Source: Nitrosopumilus sp. BACL13 MAG-121220-bin23
GTDB lineage: Archaea > Thermoproteota > Nitrososphaeria > Nitrososphaerales > Nitrosopumilaceae
Reading direction: 5' to 3'
NCBI GenBank assembly: GCA_001437625.1
Contig: LIAL01000003.1
Coordinates: 1 to 37,827 of the forward strand
DNA: 37,827 bases
Positions 16,701-27,049 of this stretch are shown here, one piece after another. The number at the start of each line of letters is the position of its first letter. Positions within the stretch are counted from its first letter, which is position 1. The position numbers and the translations under genes were made by a program. The notes beneath the pieces were generated by a model that did not search any database, was not told the origin of the DNA, and saw only the letters and a list, made by a program, of their open reading frames with translations.

Positions 16701-17520
16701 TTTTTTGATACTCCTCTTGTGTAGATTTTAATTGTGTTCTAATCTTGGCACCAATTTTAATAGATAAATCACCACATTGGTTAATTTCTTCTTGAGTAAA
16801 TCCATCACTACCACCTTTTTGTAATGCACAGATGTTACCATCAGAATCAGTAGTTATTGTAACTCGAGCAGACATACTATCCCATTCATCACCGTTAGGA
16901 TCAACTACAATATGATTTCCAATTTTTCCCATTGTTACAGATACAGGAATTGTGGTAATAGGTAATTGTTTTTCTCCACCTTCGACAACTGTAGGTTTGT
17001 CATCAATCATCTCCCATGTCGGAGTTTTTGATGTGAGTAAAGCGGCAGTTGCAGCATAAGAGCATGCATCAAAGAGATTTCCATCATAATCAAGGGACAC
17101 AATATCAGCAAATACACCAACTACAGATTTATCTTTTTCAATTACTAACTGAGCAACATCAACCATATGACTTTCTCTAATTCCTCTATCAACAACTCTT
17201 GCCAATTCAATTACATCATCTCGTGGGGGTCCAGTTTCAACAGTAGAATGTGAAAGTGGTAATAGTTCAGCAGTACACATGAAAAGTCCTTTGTCACCCA
17301 TATCTGGGAAAGGTCTGTCTGGTTGGATTTTTACTCCACATAAGACTTCGGTATCACCAAGTCGTACTTTTGCCGAACCGTTTGCTTTAGGAATTGCGTT
17401 AACTTCAATTAAGATTTTTCTTGGCTCATCTAATGCTCTTCCGTCAATTCTTTTTCCTTGTTCTAATAATTCAAGAATTTGTGCTTTCTTTAATTCATCA
17501 ATAACTGAAACTGTAGCCAT
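16693..17520 (-). CDS. rrp42: exosome complex subunit Rrp42
   Basis: RNase PH-like; GKRIDGRALDEPRKILIEVNAIPKANGSAKVRLGDTEVLCGVK; adjacent to Rrp41. Confidence 0.92.
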   Translation of the reverse strand: MATVSVIDELKKAQILELLEQGKRIDGRALDEPRKILIEVNAIPKANGSAKVRLGDTEVLCGVKIQPDRPFPDMGDKGLFMCTAELLPLSHSTVETGPPRDDVIELARVVDRGIRESHMVDVAQLVIEKDKSVVGVFADIVSLDYDGNLFDACSYAATAALLTSKTPTWEMIDDKPTVVEGGEKQLPITTIPVSVTMGKIGNHIVVDPNGDEWDSMSARVTITTDSDGNICALQKGGSDGFTQEEINQCGDLSIKIGAKIRTQLKSTQEEYQKNG

Positions 17521-17522
17521 AT

Positions 17523-18257
17523 CTAATCTCCTCTATTCCCAAAATATTTGTCATGTAGTGCTTTCTTTTGAAGTTCATAAACAACTTCACATCCTTTAAC
17601 TCCAACATCTACACATTTTTTGTATTCTTCAGGAGTTAAAACACCGTCTAATTGTAATAATGTAATTTTCTTAAGACTTGGCATGTAACCAATTGGCATA
17701 TCTGCTTGACCGGCTTGATCTTCTTCATTGTTAACATCAAGAACAATAGTATCTGCAACTTTACCAGATGCAATTGCTGCAACCATATCTCTCATCGGAA
17801 TACCAGCATCAGCTAATGCAACAGATGCTGCAGTGAGTGCAGCACATCTAGTTCCACCATCAGCTTGTAAAACTTCAATAAATACATCAACAGCAGTTCT
17901 TGGGAATTTTTCTAACATAACAGCAGGCTCTAATGCTTCTTTGATTACTTTGGAAATTTCAATTTCTCTTCTTGAAGGTGCGGGTCTTTTTCTTTCATCA
18001 ACAGAGAATGGTTCCATATGATATCTAACTCTTAGAATTCCAGTATCAGTATTTGACATGTGTTTAGGATGAACATCTCTTGGTCCAAATACACCAACTA
18101 AAATTTTATTATCACCAAATTCAATATAAGCAGAACCATCAGCATTCTTTAATCCACCAGCTTTAATCACAATTTTTCGTGGTTCGTCTATTTTACGTCC
18201 ATCACAGCGAATGCCGTTCTCGTCCAATAGAACCATGGTTGCATCTCGTCCACCCAT
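17523..18257 (-). CDS. rrp41: exosome complex catalytic subunit Rrp41
   Basis: GIRCDGRKIDEPRKIVIKAGGLKNADGSAYIEFGDNKILVGVFGPRDVHPKH...RTAVDVFIEVLQADGGTRCAALTAASVALADAG. Confidence 0.93.
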   Translation of the reverse strand: MGGRDATMVLLDENGIRCDGRKIDEPRKIVIKAGGLKNADGSAYIEFGDNKILVGVFGPRDVHPKHMSNTDTGILRVRYHMEPFSVDERKRPAPSRREIEISKVIKEALEPAVMLEKFPRTAVDVFIEVLQADGGTRCAALTAASVALADAGIPMRDMVAAIASGKVADTIVLDVNNEEDQAGQADMPIGYMPSLKKITLLQLDGVLTPEEYKKCVDVGVKGCEVVYELQKKALHDKYFGNRGD

Positions 18258-18937
18258 TATGATTCATCCTTTTCATTTAACATATCTTGAATTAAATCAG
18301 TAAGGTTAGCAATATGTGCTTTTTCATTAACCATCTCAATTGCCTTTTTAGCTTTTGCCAATCCTTCAGCAGATTCACATGCAACTACAACCCATCCATT
18401 TTGACCAATTGTTACTGCTGCGTTTGTACCATTTTCAATCATCTGAATCATACTACCCTTTTTTCCAATTAATCGTGGAACTTTACTTGTTGAAATTTTT
18501 ACCAATACACCGTCATCGATTTTACCCAAGTCCCGATCAGAGATGGTTATGAGAGGATCTCTTGTTCTATCAAAATTAGCAATTCTAGCAGCTACAAGAT
18601 CTCCTGTTTTTAGTTTACTTGAAAGTTCATCAGAATGAGTAGAAAAGTCTCGTCCAAAGACATCCATTGCAGGTAAAAATCCAATATAACATGAATTGAT
18701 ATCTAATTCCCAAGACAAGGAAGTATGAGAAACAACTTTACCAATAACGAGATCATCAATTTTTGGAAGATATTTTCCAGTTAAAGGAATGACTTTAACA
18801 GAATCCTCATAAATTTCAGAAATACCAACAACTGTAGAAATTATATTATTTCCTTCAAGTATTACATTTTGTTCAGGTCTAAAAGGTCCACTAGTAACAA
18901 TATCACCGGGAATAACATATTTTCTCTTATCTGCCAT
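18257..18937 (-). CDS. rrp4: exosome complex RNA-binding protein Rrp4
   Basis: S1/KH protein: YVIPGDIVTSG...GKVVSHTSLSWELDINSCYIGFLPAMDVFGR...PRLIGKKGSMIQMIENGTNAAVTIGQNGWV. Confidence 0.92.
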   Translation of the reverse strand: MADKRKYVIPGDIVTSGPFRPEQNVILEGNNIISTVVGISEIYEDSVKVIPLTGKYLPKIDDLVIGKVVSHTSLSWELDINSCYIGFLPAMDVFGRDFSTHSDELSSKLKTGDLVAARIANFDRTRDPLITISDRDLGKIDDGVLVKISTSKVPRLIGKKGSMIQMIENGTNAAVTIGQNGWVVVACESAEGLAKAKKAIEMVNEKAHIANLTDLIQDMLNEKDES

Positions 18938-19623
18938 TATTTCATTACCTCAACAGATGCAGAACCTTTTGTAATAGAACCTAATTTATCAATCACGTTT
19001 GGCCTGGCTGCTGCGGGTATTTCAAGTATTGCTTTTAATGAACCATTATTTTGCCATTCTTCTTTTTTTAGAGAACCAACAGATTTCAAAACAGAGTAAG
19101 ATTGTGAAGCATATTGTGCAGGTATTATAATTTCTAATTGTAGATTTTCAGATTTTAAAGCAATAATTGAACGTAGTTTATCTACAATGTCAGTTACTTG
19201 TTCTTCAACACTTTTCTGAGGTTCAATGGTAATACGACCATCTTTCAGTGCTAATTCAATTCGTAATGGAGGATGCGGTAAATGAGTTCTAGGATCAACA
19301 TATGTTTTAGCAATAAATTCAATAATTTGTTTTCTTTTTTGATCAATCATTTTTCTTCTTTGCTCTGTTGTAAGATTTAGATCGCCTTTCTCAAACATTA
19401 TTTGAGCAATTTCAGTTTTATCTTCAGTTTTAAAAGCTGCAAGTAATTTTTCTATAGAGGGCTTAGTACCTTTTCCATAATCAGTGTAAATTTCATCAGA
19501 GATCAAAACTGATGAAATATCTTTTTTCTTACCTAGTTTATAAGCCAAAGCAGGATCAGGTTTTACTAAAATCTCAAATTTTTCACCCTCAAAAGAATAT
19601 CGAACTAAGGTAGTATCAGCCAT
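18937..19623 (-). CDS. SBDS-family ribosome maturation protein
   Basis: VRYSFEGEKFEILVKPDPALAYKLGKKKDISSVLISDEIYTDYGKGTKPS...TTEQRRKMIDQKRKQIIEFIAKTYVDPRTHLPHPPLRIELAL. Confidence 0.93.
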   Translation of the reverse strand: MADTTLVRYSFEGEKFEILVKPDPALAYKLGKKKDISSVLISDEIYTDYGKGTKPSIEKLLAAFKTEDKTEIAQIMFEKGDLNLTTEQRRKMIDQKRKQIIEFIAKTYVDPRTHLPHPPLRIELALKDGRITIEPQKSVEEQVTDIVDKLRSIIALKSENLQLEIIIPAQYASQSYSVLKSVGSLKKEEWQNNGSLKAILEIPAAARPNVIDKLGSITKGSASVEVMK

Positions 19624-19710
19624 TTCTAAATCATATATTATAATTTACTATTTATCTATACGTAAAACTAGCTAGATTTTTATGTGCATTTTTATAATTT
19701 CTAACAAGAT

Positions 19711-20349
19711 TTGTCATCATTAGACGTAATTGCAAAAGATTCTGAAAAAATATCTATAAAGCTGAAAGGGGTTCCATTACAATACGCAAATGCACTTAGA
19801 CGTATATGCCTAAACGGAGTTCCAGTTTTTGCAATAGATACAGTAGATATCATTTCTAACACATCAGTATTACCAGATGAAGGTTTAGCACACAGATTAG
19901 GCTTAATTCCAATAAAAACAGATTTGAAAAGATTCAATGAACCGTCAAAGTGTGACTGTAAAAGTAAATTAGGTTGCTCAAACTGTAAAGTTCTACTAGT
20001 TTTAGATTCAGGAGTAGCAGAAGAAACTAGAACTGTATTGTCTAGTGAATTATCATCTGAAGACGGTACAGTAAAGCCATCTTCAGATAAAATTCCAATT
20101 ATACAATTAGCTCCAGGTCAACAAATCAAAATTGAATGTTATGCAAGATTGGGACGTGGTAGGGAACACGCAAAATGGAACTCAGCAAACATAGCAACAC
20201 TAGTAGATTCAGATAAAGAAAATGAGAAAATTCTAACAGTAGAATCCACAGGAGCATTAACTCCAGAACAAATTATTCTTGCAGGCGTAGAAGAAGTATC
20301 TAACAAAATTGTTGAATTCAAAGACATGATCAACAAAATTGAAGAATAA
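19711..20349 (+). CDS. rpoD: DNA-directed RNA polymerase subunit D (Rpo3)
   Basis: LKGVPLQYANALRRICLNGVPVFAIDTVDIISNTSVLPDEGLAHRLGLIPI; CDCKSKLGCSNC metal-binding loop. TTG start. Confidence 0.92.
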   Translation: MSSLDVIAKDSEKISIKLKGVPLQYANALRRICLNGVPVFAIDTVDIISNTSVLPDEGLAHRLGLIPIKTDLKRFNEPSKCDCKSKLGCSNCKVLLVLDSGVAEETRTVLSSELSSEDGTVKPSSDKIPIIQLAPGQQIKIECYARLGRGREHAKWNSANIATLVDSDKENEKILTVESTGALTPEQIILAGVEEVSNKIVEFKDMINKIEE

Positions 20350-20393
20350 TAGAACATAGACATTATATTTGGGTTTTAAGGCGTACTATTCAC

Positions 20394-20741
20394 ATGACAA
20401 ATGAAGTTGTTATTCGAATGGCAAGCGATCTAAGAAAAGCATCAACTAAAAACGATGCTCCAATTTGGCGTAAATTAGCAGAATATGCATTGAAACCATC
20501 AATAGCAAGAAGAGACATCAACGTGAATAGAATCAGTCAATTAACTAAAGAAAATGACACAGTAGTATTTCCAGGTAAAGTTCTAGGTACAGGAAATATA
20601 TCACATAAAATTACATTATGTTCATTTTCAATTTCAAACTCTGCAGCAGCTAAAGTAGTAGAAAATGGTGGAAAAATAATTTCATATTTAGAATTAATCA
20701 AACAAAACCCTACAGGTAAAGGAGTCGTATTACTTGGCTAA
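20394..20741 (+). CDS. rpl18e: 50S ribosomal protein L18e
   Basis: IWRKLAEYALKPSIARRDINVNRISQLTKENDTVVFPGKVLGTGNISHKITLCSFSIS; position between Rpo3 and L13. Confidence 0.92.
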   Translation: MTNEVVIRMASDLRKASTKNDAPIWRKLAEYALKPSIARRDINVNRISQLTKENDTVVFPGKVLGTGNISHKITLCSFSISNSAAAKVVENGGKIISYLELIKQNPTGKGVVLLG

Positions 20742-21243
20742 TGGAAGAATTAACAAGCCTGCTGGAAGGAATTCAAATACTTCCAAGCAAGAAATTGTTA
20801 TCAGAGTAGATAGACCAGTTGTTGTAGATGCAACAAACCACATTGCAGGTAGATTAGCATCAAATGTTGCAAAATTACTATTGCAAGGACAAAGAGTTAC
20901 AGTTGTTAATTGTGAAAAAATTATGATGAGCGGGAAAAGAGAAACACAAATTAGAGAATATAGAGAATTTTTAGAGATTAACAGTGTTATCAATTATAAG
21001 CATGGACCTGTCCACTACAGAAGACCAGATACACTCATGGCAAAAATGATTCGTCAAATGTTACCATTTGATAGAAAACCATCAGGTAAGATAGCATATG
21101 CAAAACTTCGAACATATATCGGTGCACCAAACGACACAAAACCAATTGAAAAAATTCAATTTGAAAAAGCATTAATCAGAAAAGCAGCATCTAATTATAC
21201 ACCATTAGCAGAGATATGTAGAGTAATAGGGTGGACTGAATGA
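20734..21243 (+). CDS. rpl13: 50S ribosomal protein L13
   Basis: VVVDATNHIAGRLASNVAKLLLQGQRVTVVNCEKIMMSG...GPVHYRRPDTLMAKMIRQMLP. Confidence 0.93.
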   Translation: MANGRINKPAGRNSNTSKQEIVIRVDRPVVVDATNHIAGRLASNVAKLLLQGQRVTVVNCEKIMMSGKRETQIREYREFLEINSVINYKHGPVHYRRPDTLMAKMIRQMLPFDRKPSGKIAYAKLRTYIGAPNDTKPIEKIQFEKALIRKAASNYTPLAEICRVIGWTE

Positions 21244-21689
21244 CAACTCCAAAAACTGAAATTTATTTTGCAACTAGAAAAACAGCTAGTGCTCACGTGT
21301 ACATTACAAAAGGTGTTGGTAAAGTTAGAATTAACAATGTTCCAGTTGAAATGATCCCACAAGAAACTGCTCGTGAAGTTATTTTAGCACCACTTGAAAT
21401 TTCAGGTGATCTAAGAGAGAAAATAGATATTTCTGTTAGGGTGACAGGTGGAGGCTTTATGGGTCAAGCCAGTGCCATTGCAACTGCAATTACTAGAGCA
21501 CTCATAGGCTGGACAAAATCTAAAAAAGAACCAAAAGACCACCCATTTCCAAAATCAACTAGAGATGACTTAAGAAAAAGAATCGATGCTTTTGATAAAT
21601 ACCTAGTAAGTGGTGATGCCAGACAAAAAGAACCAAAGAAATTTGGCGGACCTGGTGCAAGAAGAAGAAAGCAGAAATCATACCGTTAG
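21240..21689 (+). CDS. rps9: 30S ribosomal protein S9
   Basis: ATRKTASAHVYITKGVGKVRINNVPVE...VTGGGFMGQASAIATAITRALIGW...GGPGARRRKQKSYR. Confidence 0.95.
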   Translation: MTTPKTEIYFATRKTASAHVYITKGVGKVRINNVPVEMIPQETAREVILAPLEISGDLREKIDISVRVTGGGFMGQASAIATAITRALIGWTKSKKEPKDHPFPKSTRDDLRKRIDAFDKYLVSGDARQKEPKKFGGPGARRRKQKSYR

Positions 21690-21692
21690 AAT

Positions 21693-22412
21693 GTGAAGGT
21701 CATAATTTTAGCAGGTGGAAAAGGCACCAGAGGTAAACCATATACAGAATATTTTCCAAAAGCAATGACTCCAATCAACGGAAAACCAATGATAGATTAT
21801 ATTGTAAGATATCTAAAATCATTTAATTTCATAAAAGAAATAATCATAATTTCAGATTATAATGGTCTAGGAGGTCAAATTAAAAACTACTATGGAAATC
21901 AAAAAAATATTAAATTTATTCAAGATTCGCAAAGCGGTACTGGTGGAGATTTACTTCATATTGAAAAAGAACTCAAAGATGAATCAGAATTTCTATTATG
22001 GTTTGTAGATAATTTATGTGCAGTGGATATTAAAAAAATGAGAAGTGTATTCAAAGAAAAAAATAGTTCCGCATGCATTGCAACTAGAACAAAAAGAAAA
22101 GAAGAAACAGGTTTTGCAGTAGTAGAGGATGGGATAATCAAAGAGTTTAAAGAAAAACCAATAATGAAATTACAATTATCAGAATGTTTAGGAATCTATA
22201 TGCTTGGAAAAGAGATTATTGAAAAAATAAAGAAAAAGAAAAATCAAAAACAAGTTAATCTATCATATGATATTTTAGAGCAATTATCTAAAGAGGGTAA
22301 AGTAAGTGCTTATGATATAGCAGAAAAAGAATGGATTGATGCGGAATCACCAATGGTTTTAGAGAGAAACGAGAAATTAGTAGCGAAAATCATAAAACAG
22401 ATGGGATTGTAG
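21693..22412 (+). CDS. sugar-phosphate nucleotidylyltransferase
   Basis: VIILAGGKGTRGKPYTEYFPKAMTPINGKPMIDYIVRYL; GTG start. Confidence 0.88.
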   Translation: MKVIILAGGKGTRGKPYTEYFPKAMTPINGKPMIDYIVRYLKSFNFIKEIIIISDYNGLGGQIKNYYGNQKNIKFIQDSQSGTGGDLLHIEKELKDESEFLLWFVDNLCAVDIKKMRSVFKEKNSSACIATRTKRKEETGFAVVEDGIIKEFKEKPIMKLQLSECLGIYMLGKEIIEKIKKKKNQKQVNLSYDILEQLSKEGKVSAYDIAEKEWIDAESPMVLERNEKLVAKIIKQMGL

Positions 22413-22974
22413 ATTTTTCTTCAAATTCACATATTTTATCTTCAAATTGAAAAGTTTGTGCAATGTCATCCAATCCTTCTAAAAGAATTTTTTTCTTGTG
22501 AGAATTAATTTCAAAGGGTATATTTTCAGAAGAGGTTTTAATTATTTGATTTTCTAAATCAACCTCAACAGAATTAGTTTCCTGTAATAATTTTTCCACA
22601 GTTTTTGAATCTAATGAAATTGGCAATATTCCATTTTTGAAACAATTACTAAAGAAAATATCTGCAAAAGAAGAAGAAATAATTACAGAAAATCCATAAT
22701 CATCTAAAGCCCAGACAGCATGTTCACGAGATGAACCACATCCAAAATTATCACCGGCTACTAGAATTTTTGAACCATCATATTTTGAATCATTCAGTAT
22801 AAAATCAGATTTTAGATTTTTATTTTCATCATATCTCCAATTAAAAAATAAGAATTTTCCAAATCCAGATTTTTGAACTAATTTTAAAAATTGTTTTGGA
22901 ATAATTTGATCAGTGTCAACATTAACCATATCAAGCGGAGTTACAATACTTTTTACATTTTCAAATGGTTTCAT
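22390..22974 (-). CDS. leuD: 3-isopropylmalate dehydratase small subunit (bacterial-type)
   Basis: DMVNVDTDQIIPKQFLKLVQKSGFGKFLFFNWRYDE...[39 protein letters not shown]. Confidence 0.92.
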   Translation of the reverse strand: MKPFENVKSIVTPLDMVNVDTDQIIPKQFLKLVQKSGFGKFLFFNWRYDENKNLKSDFILNDSKYDGSKILVAGDNFGCGSSREHAVWALDDYGFSVIISSSFADIFFSNCFKNGILPISLDSKTVEKLLQETNSVEVDLENQIIKTSSENIPFEINSHKKKILLEGLDDIAQTFQFEDKICEFEEKSTIPSVL

Positions 22975-22975
22975 T

Positions 22976-24391
22976 TTAATTCAAATCCAATTTTCTAACA
23001 TCCACAAAATGACCATAAATTGCAGCAGCAGCAGCCATTACAGGACTAACCAAATGAGTTCTGCCGCCATTGCCTTGCCTACCTTCAAAATTTCTATTTG
23101 AAGTACTAGCACATCGCTCACCAGGAGATAAAATATCAGGATTCATGCCCAGACACATACTACATCCAGCCTCCCTCCATTCAAAATTAGCATCAGTGAA
23201 AATTTTATCCAAGCCCATTTCTTCAGCTTGTTTTTTTACCATTTGTGAACCAGGAACCACCATTGCACTTACATTTGAGGCAACTTTTTGACCTTGAATA
23301 ACTTTAGATGCTTCAATAAGATCTTCCAATCTTGCATTAGTACAAGATCCAATAAACACTCTATCAATTTTAATATCTTCAATCATAGTTCCAGATTTAA
23401 GATCCATGTATTCAAGTGCTTTTTCAGCACCTTTCTTTTGATTAGGATCTCCATTAGAAAATTCATCAGGAGATGGAATCGGTTCATCCACATCGCAAGT
23501 CATTCCAGGATTAGTTCCCCAACTTACTTGAGGAGATATATCATTAATGTCTAAAATGAATTGTTTGTCAAATGTTGCATCAGAATCAGTTTTAAGATCA
23601 TCTCTCCAAGAATCTACAAGGGACTCATAATTTTTTGGCGTGTATTTTCTATTTCGTAAATAATCAAAAGTTTTTTCATCAGGTGCAATTAATCCAGCAC
23701 GTGCTCCACCTTCAATAGACATATTACAAATAGTCATTCTCTGATCCATAGAAAGATCACTTATTCCTTCACCGCGATATTCAATAACAGTACCAGTGCC
23801 ACCAGCTGTTCCAATATTTTTGATAATTGAAAGAATGATATCTTTTGCAGTTACAGCATGAGGATTTTTTCGTTTTCCTTCTACTCGAATTTCAAATGTT
23901 TTAGGTTTTTCTAACCATAACGTTTGAGACGCCAATACATGTTCAACTTCACTAGTCCCAATGCCCAATGCCAATGCACCAAAAGCCCCATGAGTTGACG
24001 TGTGACTATCACCACAAACAATGGTAGAACCAGGCAAGGTTATGCCTAATTGAGGACCTATTACATGAACAATTCCCTGATTAGGACTGTTAATATCAAA
24101 TAATGTAATTCCAAAATCTTTGCAATTTTTTTCAAGTGTTTTAATTTGTATAGCTGAAGTCTCATCCAACATAGGTAAAGAACGATCACTAGTTGGAACA
24201 TTATGATCCATTGTAGCAATTGTCAAATCAGGACGTCTAACTTTTCTATTATTCATACGTAATCCATCAAATGCTTGAGGAGATGTTACTTCATGTACGA
24301 GATGCCTATCAATGTAAATTAAATCAGGTTCGTTTTGTTTTTCAACAACTATATGAGATTCCCAAATTTTTTCAAAAAGTGTTTTTCCCAT
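22976..24391 (-). CDS. leuC: 3-isopropylmalate dehydratase large subunit (bacterial-type)
   Basis: [17 protein letters not shown]...[15 protein letters not shown]...[33 protein letters not shown]...[11 protein letters not shown]...[10 protein letters not shown]. Likely start 24391; the ORF-track start is 24436. Confidence 0.93.
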   Translation of the reverse strand: MGKTLFEKIWESHIVVEKQNEPDLIYIDRHLVHEVTSPQAFDGLRMNNRKVRRPDLTIATMDHNVPTSDRSLPMLDETSAIQIKTLEKNCKDFGITLFDINSPNQGIVHVIGPQLGITLPGSTIVCGDSHTSTHGAFGALALGIGTSEVEHVLASQTLWLEKPKTFEIRVEGKRKNPHAVTAKDIILSIIKNIGTAGGTGTVIEYRGEGISDLSMDQRMTICNMSIEGGARAGLIAPDEKTFDYLRNRKYTPKNYESLVDSWRDDLKTDSDATFDKQFILDINDISPQVSWGTNPGMTCDVDEPIPSPDEFSNGDPNQKKGAEKALEYMDLKSGTMIEDIKIDRVFIGSCTNARLEDLIEASKVIQGQKVASNVSAMVVPGSQMVKKQAEEMGLDKIFTDANFEWREAGCSMCLGMNPDILSPGERCASTSNRNFEGRQGNGGRTHLVSPVMAAAAAIYGHFVDVRKLDLN

Positions 24392-24392
24392 T

Positions 24393-24884
24393 TTAATCCT
24401 GATCTGGCTTATACTTGAATAATCCACCAGATGCAATTATTTTTCCAATAATATCAGAAAAAGGCTTCATTTTGTATGTTTGATTTTTTGTAATATTTTT
24501 TATTTCATTTGTTGAAATATCAATATCAATTTCATCACCTTCAGAAATTCCATCATATGCATCTTGATCAATTTCAATAGGTAGCAAAAATGCACCATCC
24601 ACAGAATTTCGATAAAATATTCTTGCAAAAGACAAAGCAAGAATTGCTTTTATCCCACAATGAGATAATGCAATTGGAGCATGTTCTCTACTAGAACCAC
24701 ATCCAAAATTTTTTCCAGATAAAATAAAATCACCTTCTTTTACTTTAGAATGAAAATCAGGGTCCAATCCCTCCATAGCATGAGTTGCAAGTTCTGCATA
24801 ATCGTGAACTTTAAGATATTGTCCAGGAATAATTACATCAGTATCGATATTATCACGAGGATATTTTATGATATTTCCCCTCAT
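24393..24884 (-). CDS. second aconitase-family small subunit (archaeal-type LeuD/HacB)
   Basis: [70 protein letters not shown]. Confidence 0.9.
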   Translation of the reverse strand: MRGNIIKYPRDNIDTDVIIPGQYLKVHDYAELATHAMEGLDPDFHSKVKEGDFILSGKNFGCGSSREHAPIALSHCGIKAILALSFARIFYRNSVDGAFLLPIEIDQDAYDGISEGDEIDIDISTNEIKNITKNQTYKMKPFSDIIGKIIASGGLFKYKPDQD

Positions 24885-26152
24885 AGTAAATCCCTCGGAT
24901 CAGTAATTTTTCCAGTTACTGCAGAAGCTGCTGCAACCATCGGGGATGCAAGATATGTTTGAGATTCAATATGACCCATTCGTCCAGGGAAATTTCTGTT
25001 AGTTGTACTTATACAGATTTCATCTTTTGCTAATACACCCATATGGGCACCACAGCAGGCACCACAAGTAGGTGGACCAACTGTAACACCAGCATCTAAG
25101 AAAATCTTCAATAATCCATTTTCCATAGCACGTTGATAAATTGAAATGGCAGCAGGTAGAACTTCAGTTCTAATCTTTACTTTTCGTCCTTTGAGTATTT
25201 TTGCAGCAGCTTCCAAATCTTCGTATTTTGCACCAGTGCAAGAACCAATGTATGATTTATCTAATTCAACTGAGGGGGCTTCACGTACAACACAGGTATT
25301 ATCAGGTGAGAAAGGTTTTGCAATCATAGGCTCCATTTCTGAACTTTCATATTCAAATATTTTAGAATATTCAGCATCAGAATCACCAGTAACTAAATTA
25401 AAATTTGTTGCGCCTCTTTGGGAAAGATAGTCAACTACTTTTTGATCAGGTTCTACAATCCCATTTTTAGCGCCGGCTTCAGTGGTCATGTTACATAAAG
25501 TCAATCTGCTTTCAACAGACATTTCATCAATTCCACTTCCACCAAATTGCATTGTTCTATATGCACCGCCATCATTTCCAATATCACCGATAATTTTTAG
25601 AATCACATCTTTAGCCATTACATGATCAGGTAATTTTCCATTTAATTTGAAATAATAAGTTTCAGGAACTTTAAACCAAATATTTCCATGTAGTAAGACA
25701 TATGCAATATCAGTATGACCCAAACCACATGCAAATGCTCCTAAAGCACCAGTTGTGTTTGTATGAGAATCACCACCAACGTAAACATCGCCAGGCATCA
25801 CCATTGCTTCTTCATGAGAGATAGTGTGGCAGATACCGTATTGCCCCATTCCATATTTGAAGTGTTTTTCAATACCGTATTGTTTTGTGAAATTAGATAA
25901 TTTTACAATATTTTCAGCAGACAATTTATCAGCTGAGGGTACAAAATGATCTTCAGCTACCCAAACTTTAGTAGGATCCCATAATTTATCAACTGCAATT
26001 CCTTGTTTTTTTAATTTATCAAAAACTTTAATCACACCAGGTCCGGATACATCATGCATCATCACTTTATCAACATCAGCAAAAACCACATCATCAGGTG
26101 CTACTGAGGACTTGCCTGATCCACGTGCAAGTATCTTCTCAACTATATTCAT
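24881..26152 (-). CDS. second aconitase-family large subunit (archaeal-type LeuC/HacA)
   Basis: KILARGSGKSSVAPDDVVFADVDKVMMHDVSGP...GGDSHTNTTGALGAFACGLGHTD...GSCTGAKYEDLEAAAKILKGRKV...CGACCGAHMGVLAKDE...STTNRNFPGRMGH. Confidence 0.92.
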   Translation of the reverse strand: MNIVEKILARGSGKSSVAPDDVVFADVDKVMMHDVSGPGVIKVFDKLKKQGIAVDKLWDPTKVWVAEDHFVPSADKLSAENIVKLSNFTKQYGIEKHFKYGMGQYGICHTISHEEAMVMPGDVYVGGDSHTNTTGALGAFACGLGHTDIAYVLLHGNIWFKVPETYYFKLNGKLPDHVMAKDVILKIIGDIGNDGGAYRTMQFGGSGIDEMSVESRLTLCNMTTEAGAKNGIVEPDQKVVDYLSQRGATNFNLVTGDSDAEYSKIFEYESSEMEPMIAKPFSPDNTCVVREAPSVELDKSYIGSCTGAKYEDLEAAAKILKGRKVKIRTEVLPAAISIYQRAMENGLLKIFLDAGVTVGPPTCGACCGAHMGVLAKDEICISTTNRNFPGRMGHIESQTYLASPMVAAASAVTGKITDPRDLL

Positions 26153-26225
26153 AATTCAAAAAGTTCGCTCTTGGGATTAAAAGCTTTTCAGAACAATAAA
26201 AAAGAAATAGAATCCATAGAATATT

Positions 26226-27002
26226 GTGCAATTAACAGTATTACCATTAGTAGCAGAAAGAATGGAGAATGAATTTGATATTTTTGAGGCACTAGAAAAT
26301 ACTTTGATAAAAAATGAAACAAAATTGCAAGAGGGAGATGTCATAGTAATTTCAACAAAATATATCTCAAATTCACAAGGGAGAATTATTGATTTGGAGA
26401 AAATCAAAGCATCAGCATATGCTATAAAAATAGCAGAGGAGTACCAATTGAAACCAGAAATGGCAGAAATCATCATTAGAGAATCAGATAAAATTTTTGG
26501 AGGTATAGGCGGATTTGTCATTACATCAGCAGATAATATCATGGCACCAAATGCAGGAATTGATAAATCAAATGCAAAAAAAGGTAAAGCAATACTATAT
26601 CCAACAGATCCTTATCTAATTGCAGAGCAAATTCGAAGAAAAGTTTTCTTAAAATTATTAATTCATGTTGGAGTAATTTTAGTAGATAGTAGATTAATGC
26701 CAGCAAGAATTGGGACATCAGGGGTTGCAATATCATGCGCAGGGATAGAGCCAGTTTTAGATATGAGATCCAAAAAAGATCTAGATGGGAATCCATTGAA
26801 AGTTACATTTCAAGCAGTTGTTGATAATCTTGCAACAATTGCAAATCACAAGATGGGAGAAGGTGCAGAATCAAGACCATTTGCAATAGTAAGAGATTCA
26901 GGAGCAAAACTTACAGATAGAAAAATTAATTCTTCAGAAATGGCAATTTCACCAGAACAATGTGTTTACGTTAGAGGCCTAGCAAATCCACCCAAAAACT
27001 AA
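26226..27002 (+). CDS. cofE: coenzyme F420-0:L-glutamate ligase
   Basis: GDVIVISTKYISNSQGRIIDL...APNAGIDKSNAKKGKAILYPTDPYLIAEQIRRK...GVILVDSRLMPARIGTSGVAISCAGIEPVLDMRSKKDLDG. GTG start. Confidence 0.92.
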   Translation: MQLTVLPLVAERMENEFDIFEALENTLIKNETKLQEGDVIVISTKYISNSQGRIIDLEKIKASAYAIKIAEEYQLKPEMAEIIIRESDKIFGGIGGFVITSADNIMAPNAGIDKSNAKKGKAILYPTDPYLIAEQIRRKVFLKLLIHVGVILVDSRLMPARIGTSGVAISCAGIEPVLDMRSKKDLDGNPLKVTFQAVVDNLATIANHKMGEGAESRPFAIVRDSGAKLTDRKINSSEMAISPEQCVYVRGLANPPKN

Positions 27003-27049
27003 GGGTGTAAGGTAAGTTTTTTTAAATATAGGCATTTTAGATAAAAAAT

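Noticed and set aside
19951-19986. CDCKSKLGCSNC in RNA polymerase subunit D as a novel Fe-S cluster
   Set aside because: Fits the ordinary zinc-binding loop of Rpb3/Rpo3 proteins; not evidence of a new cluster.
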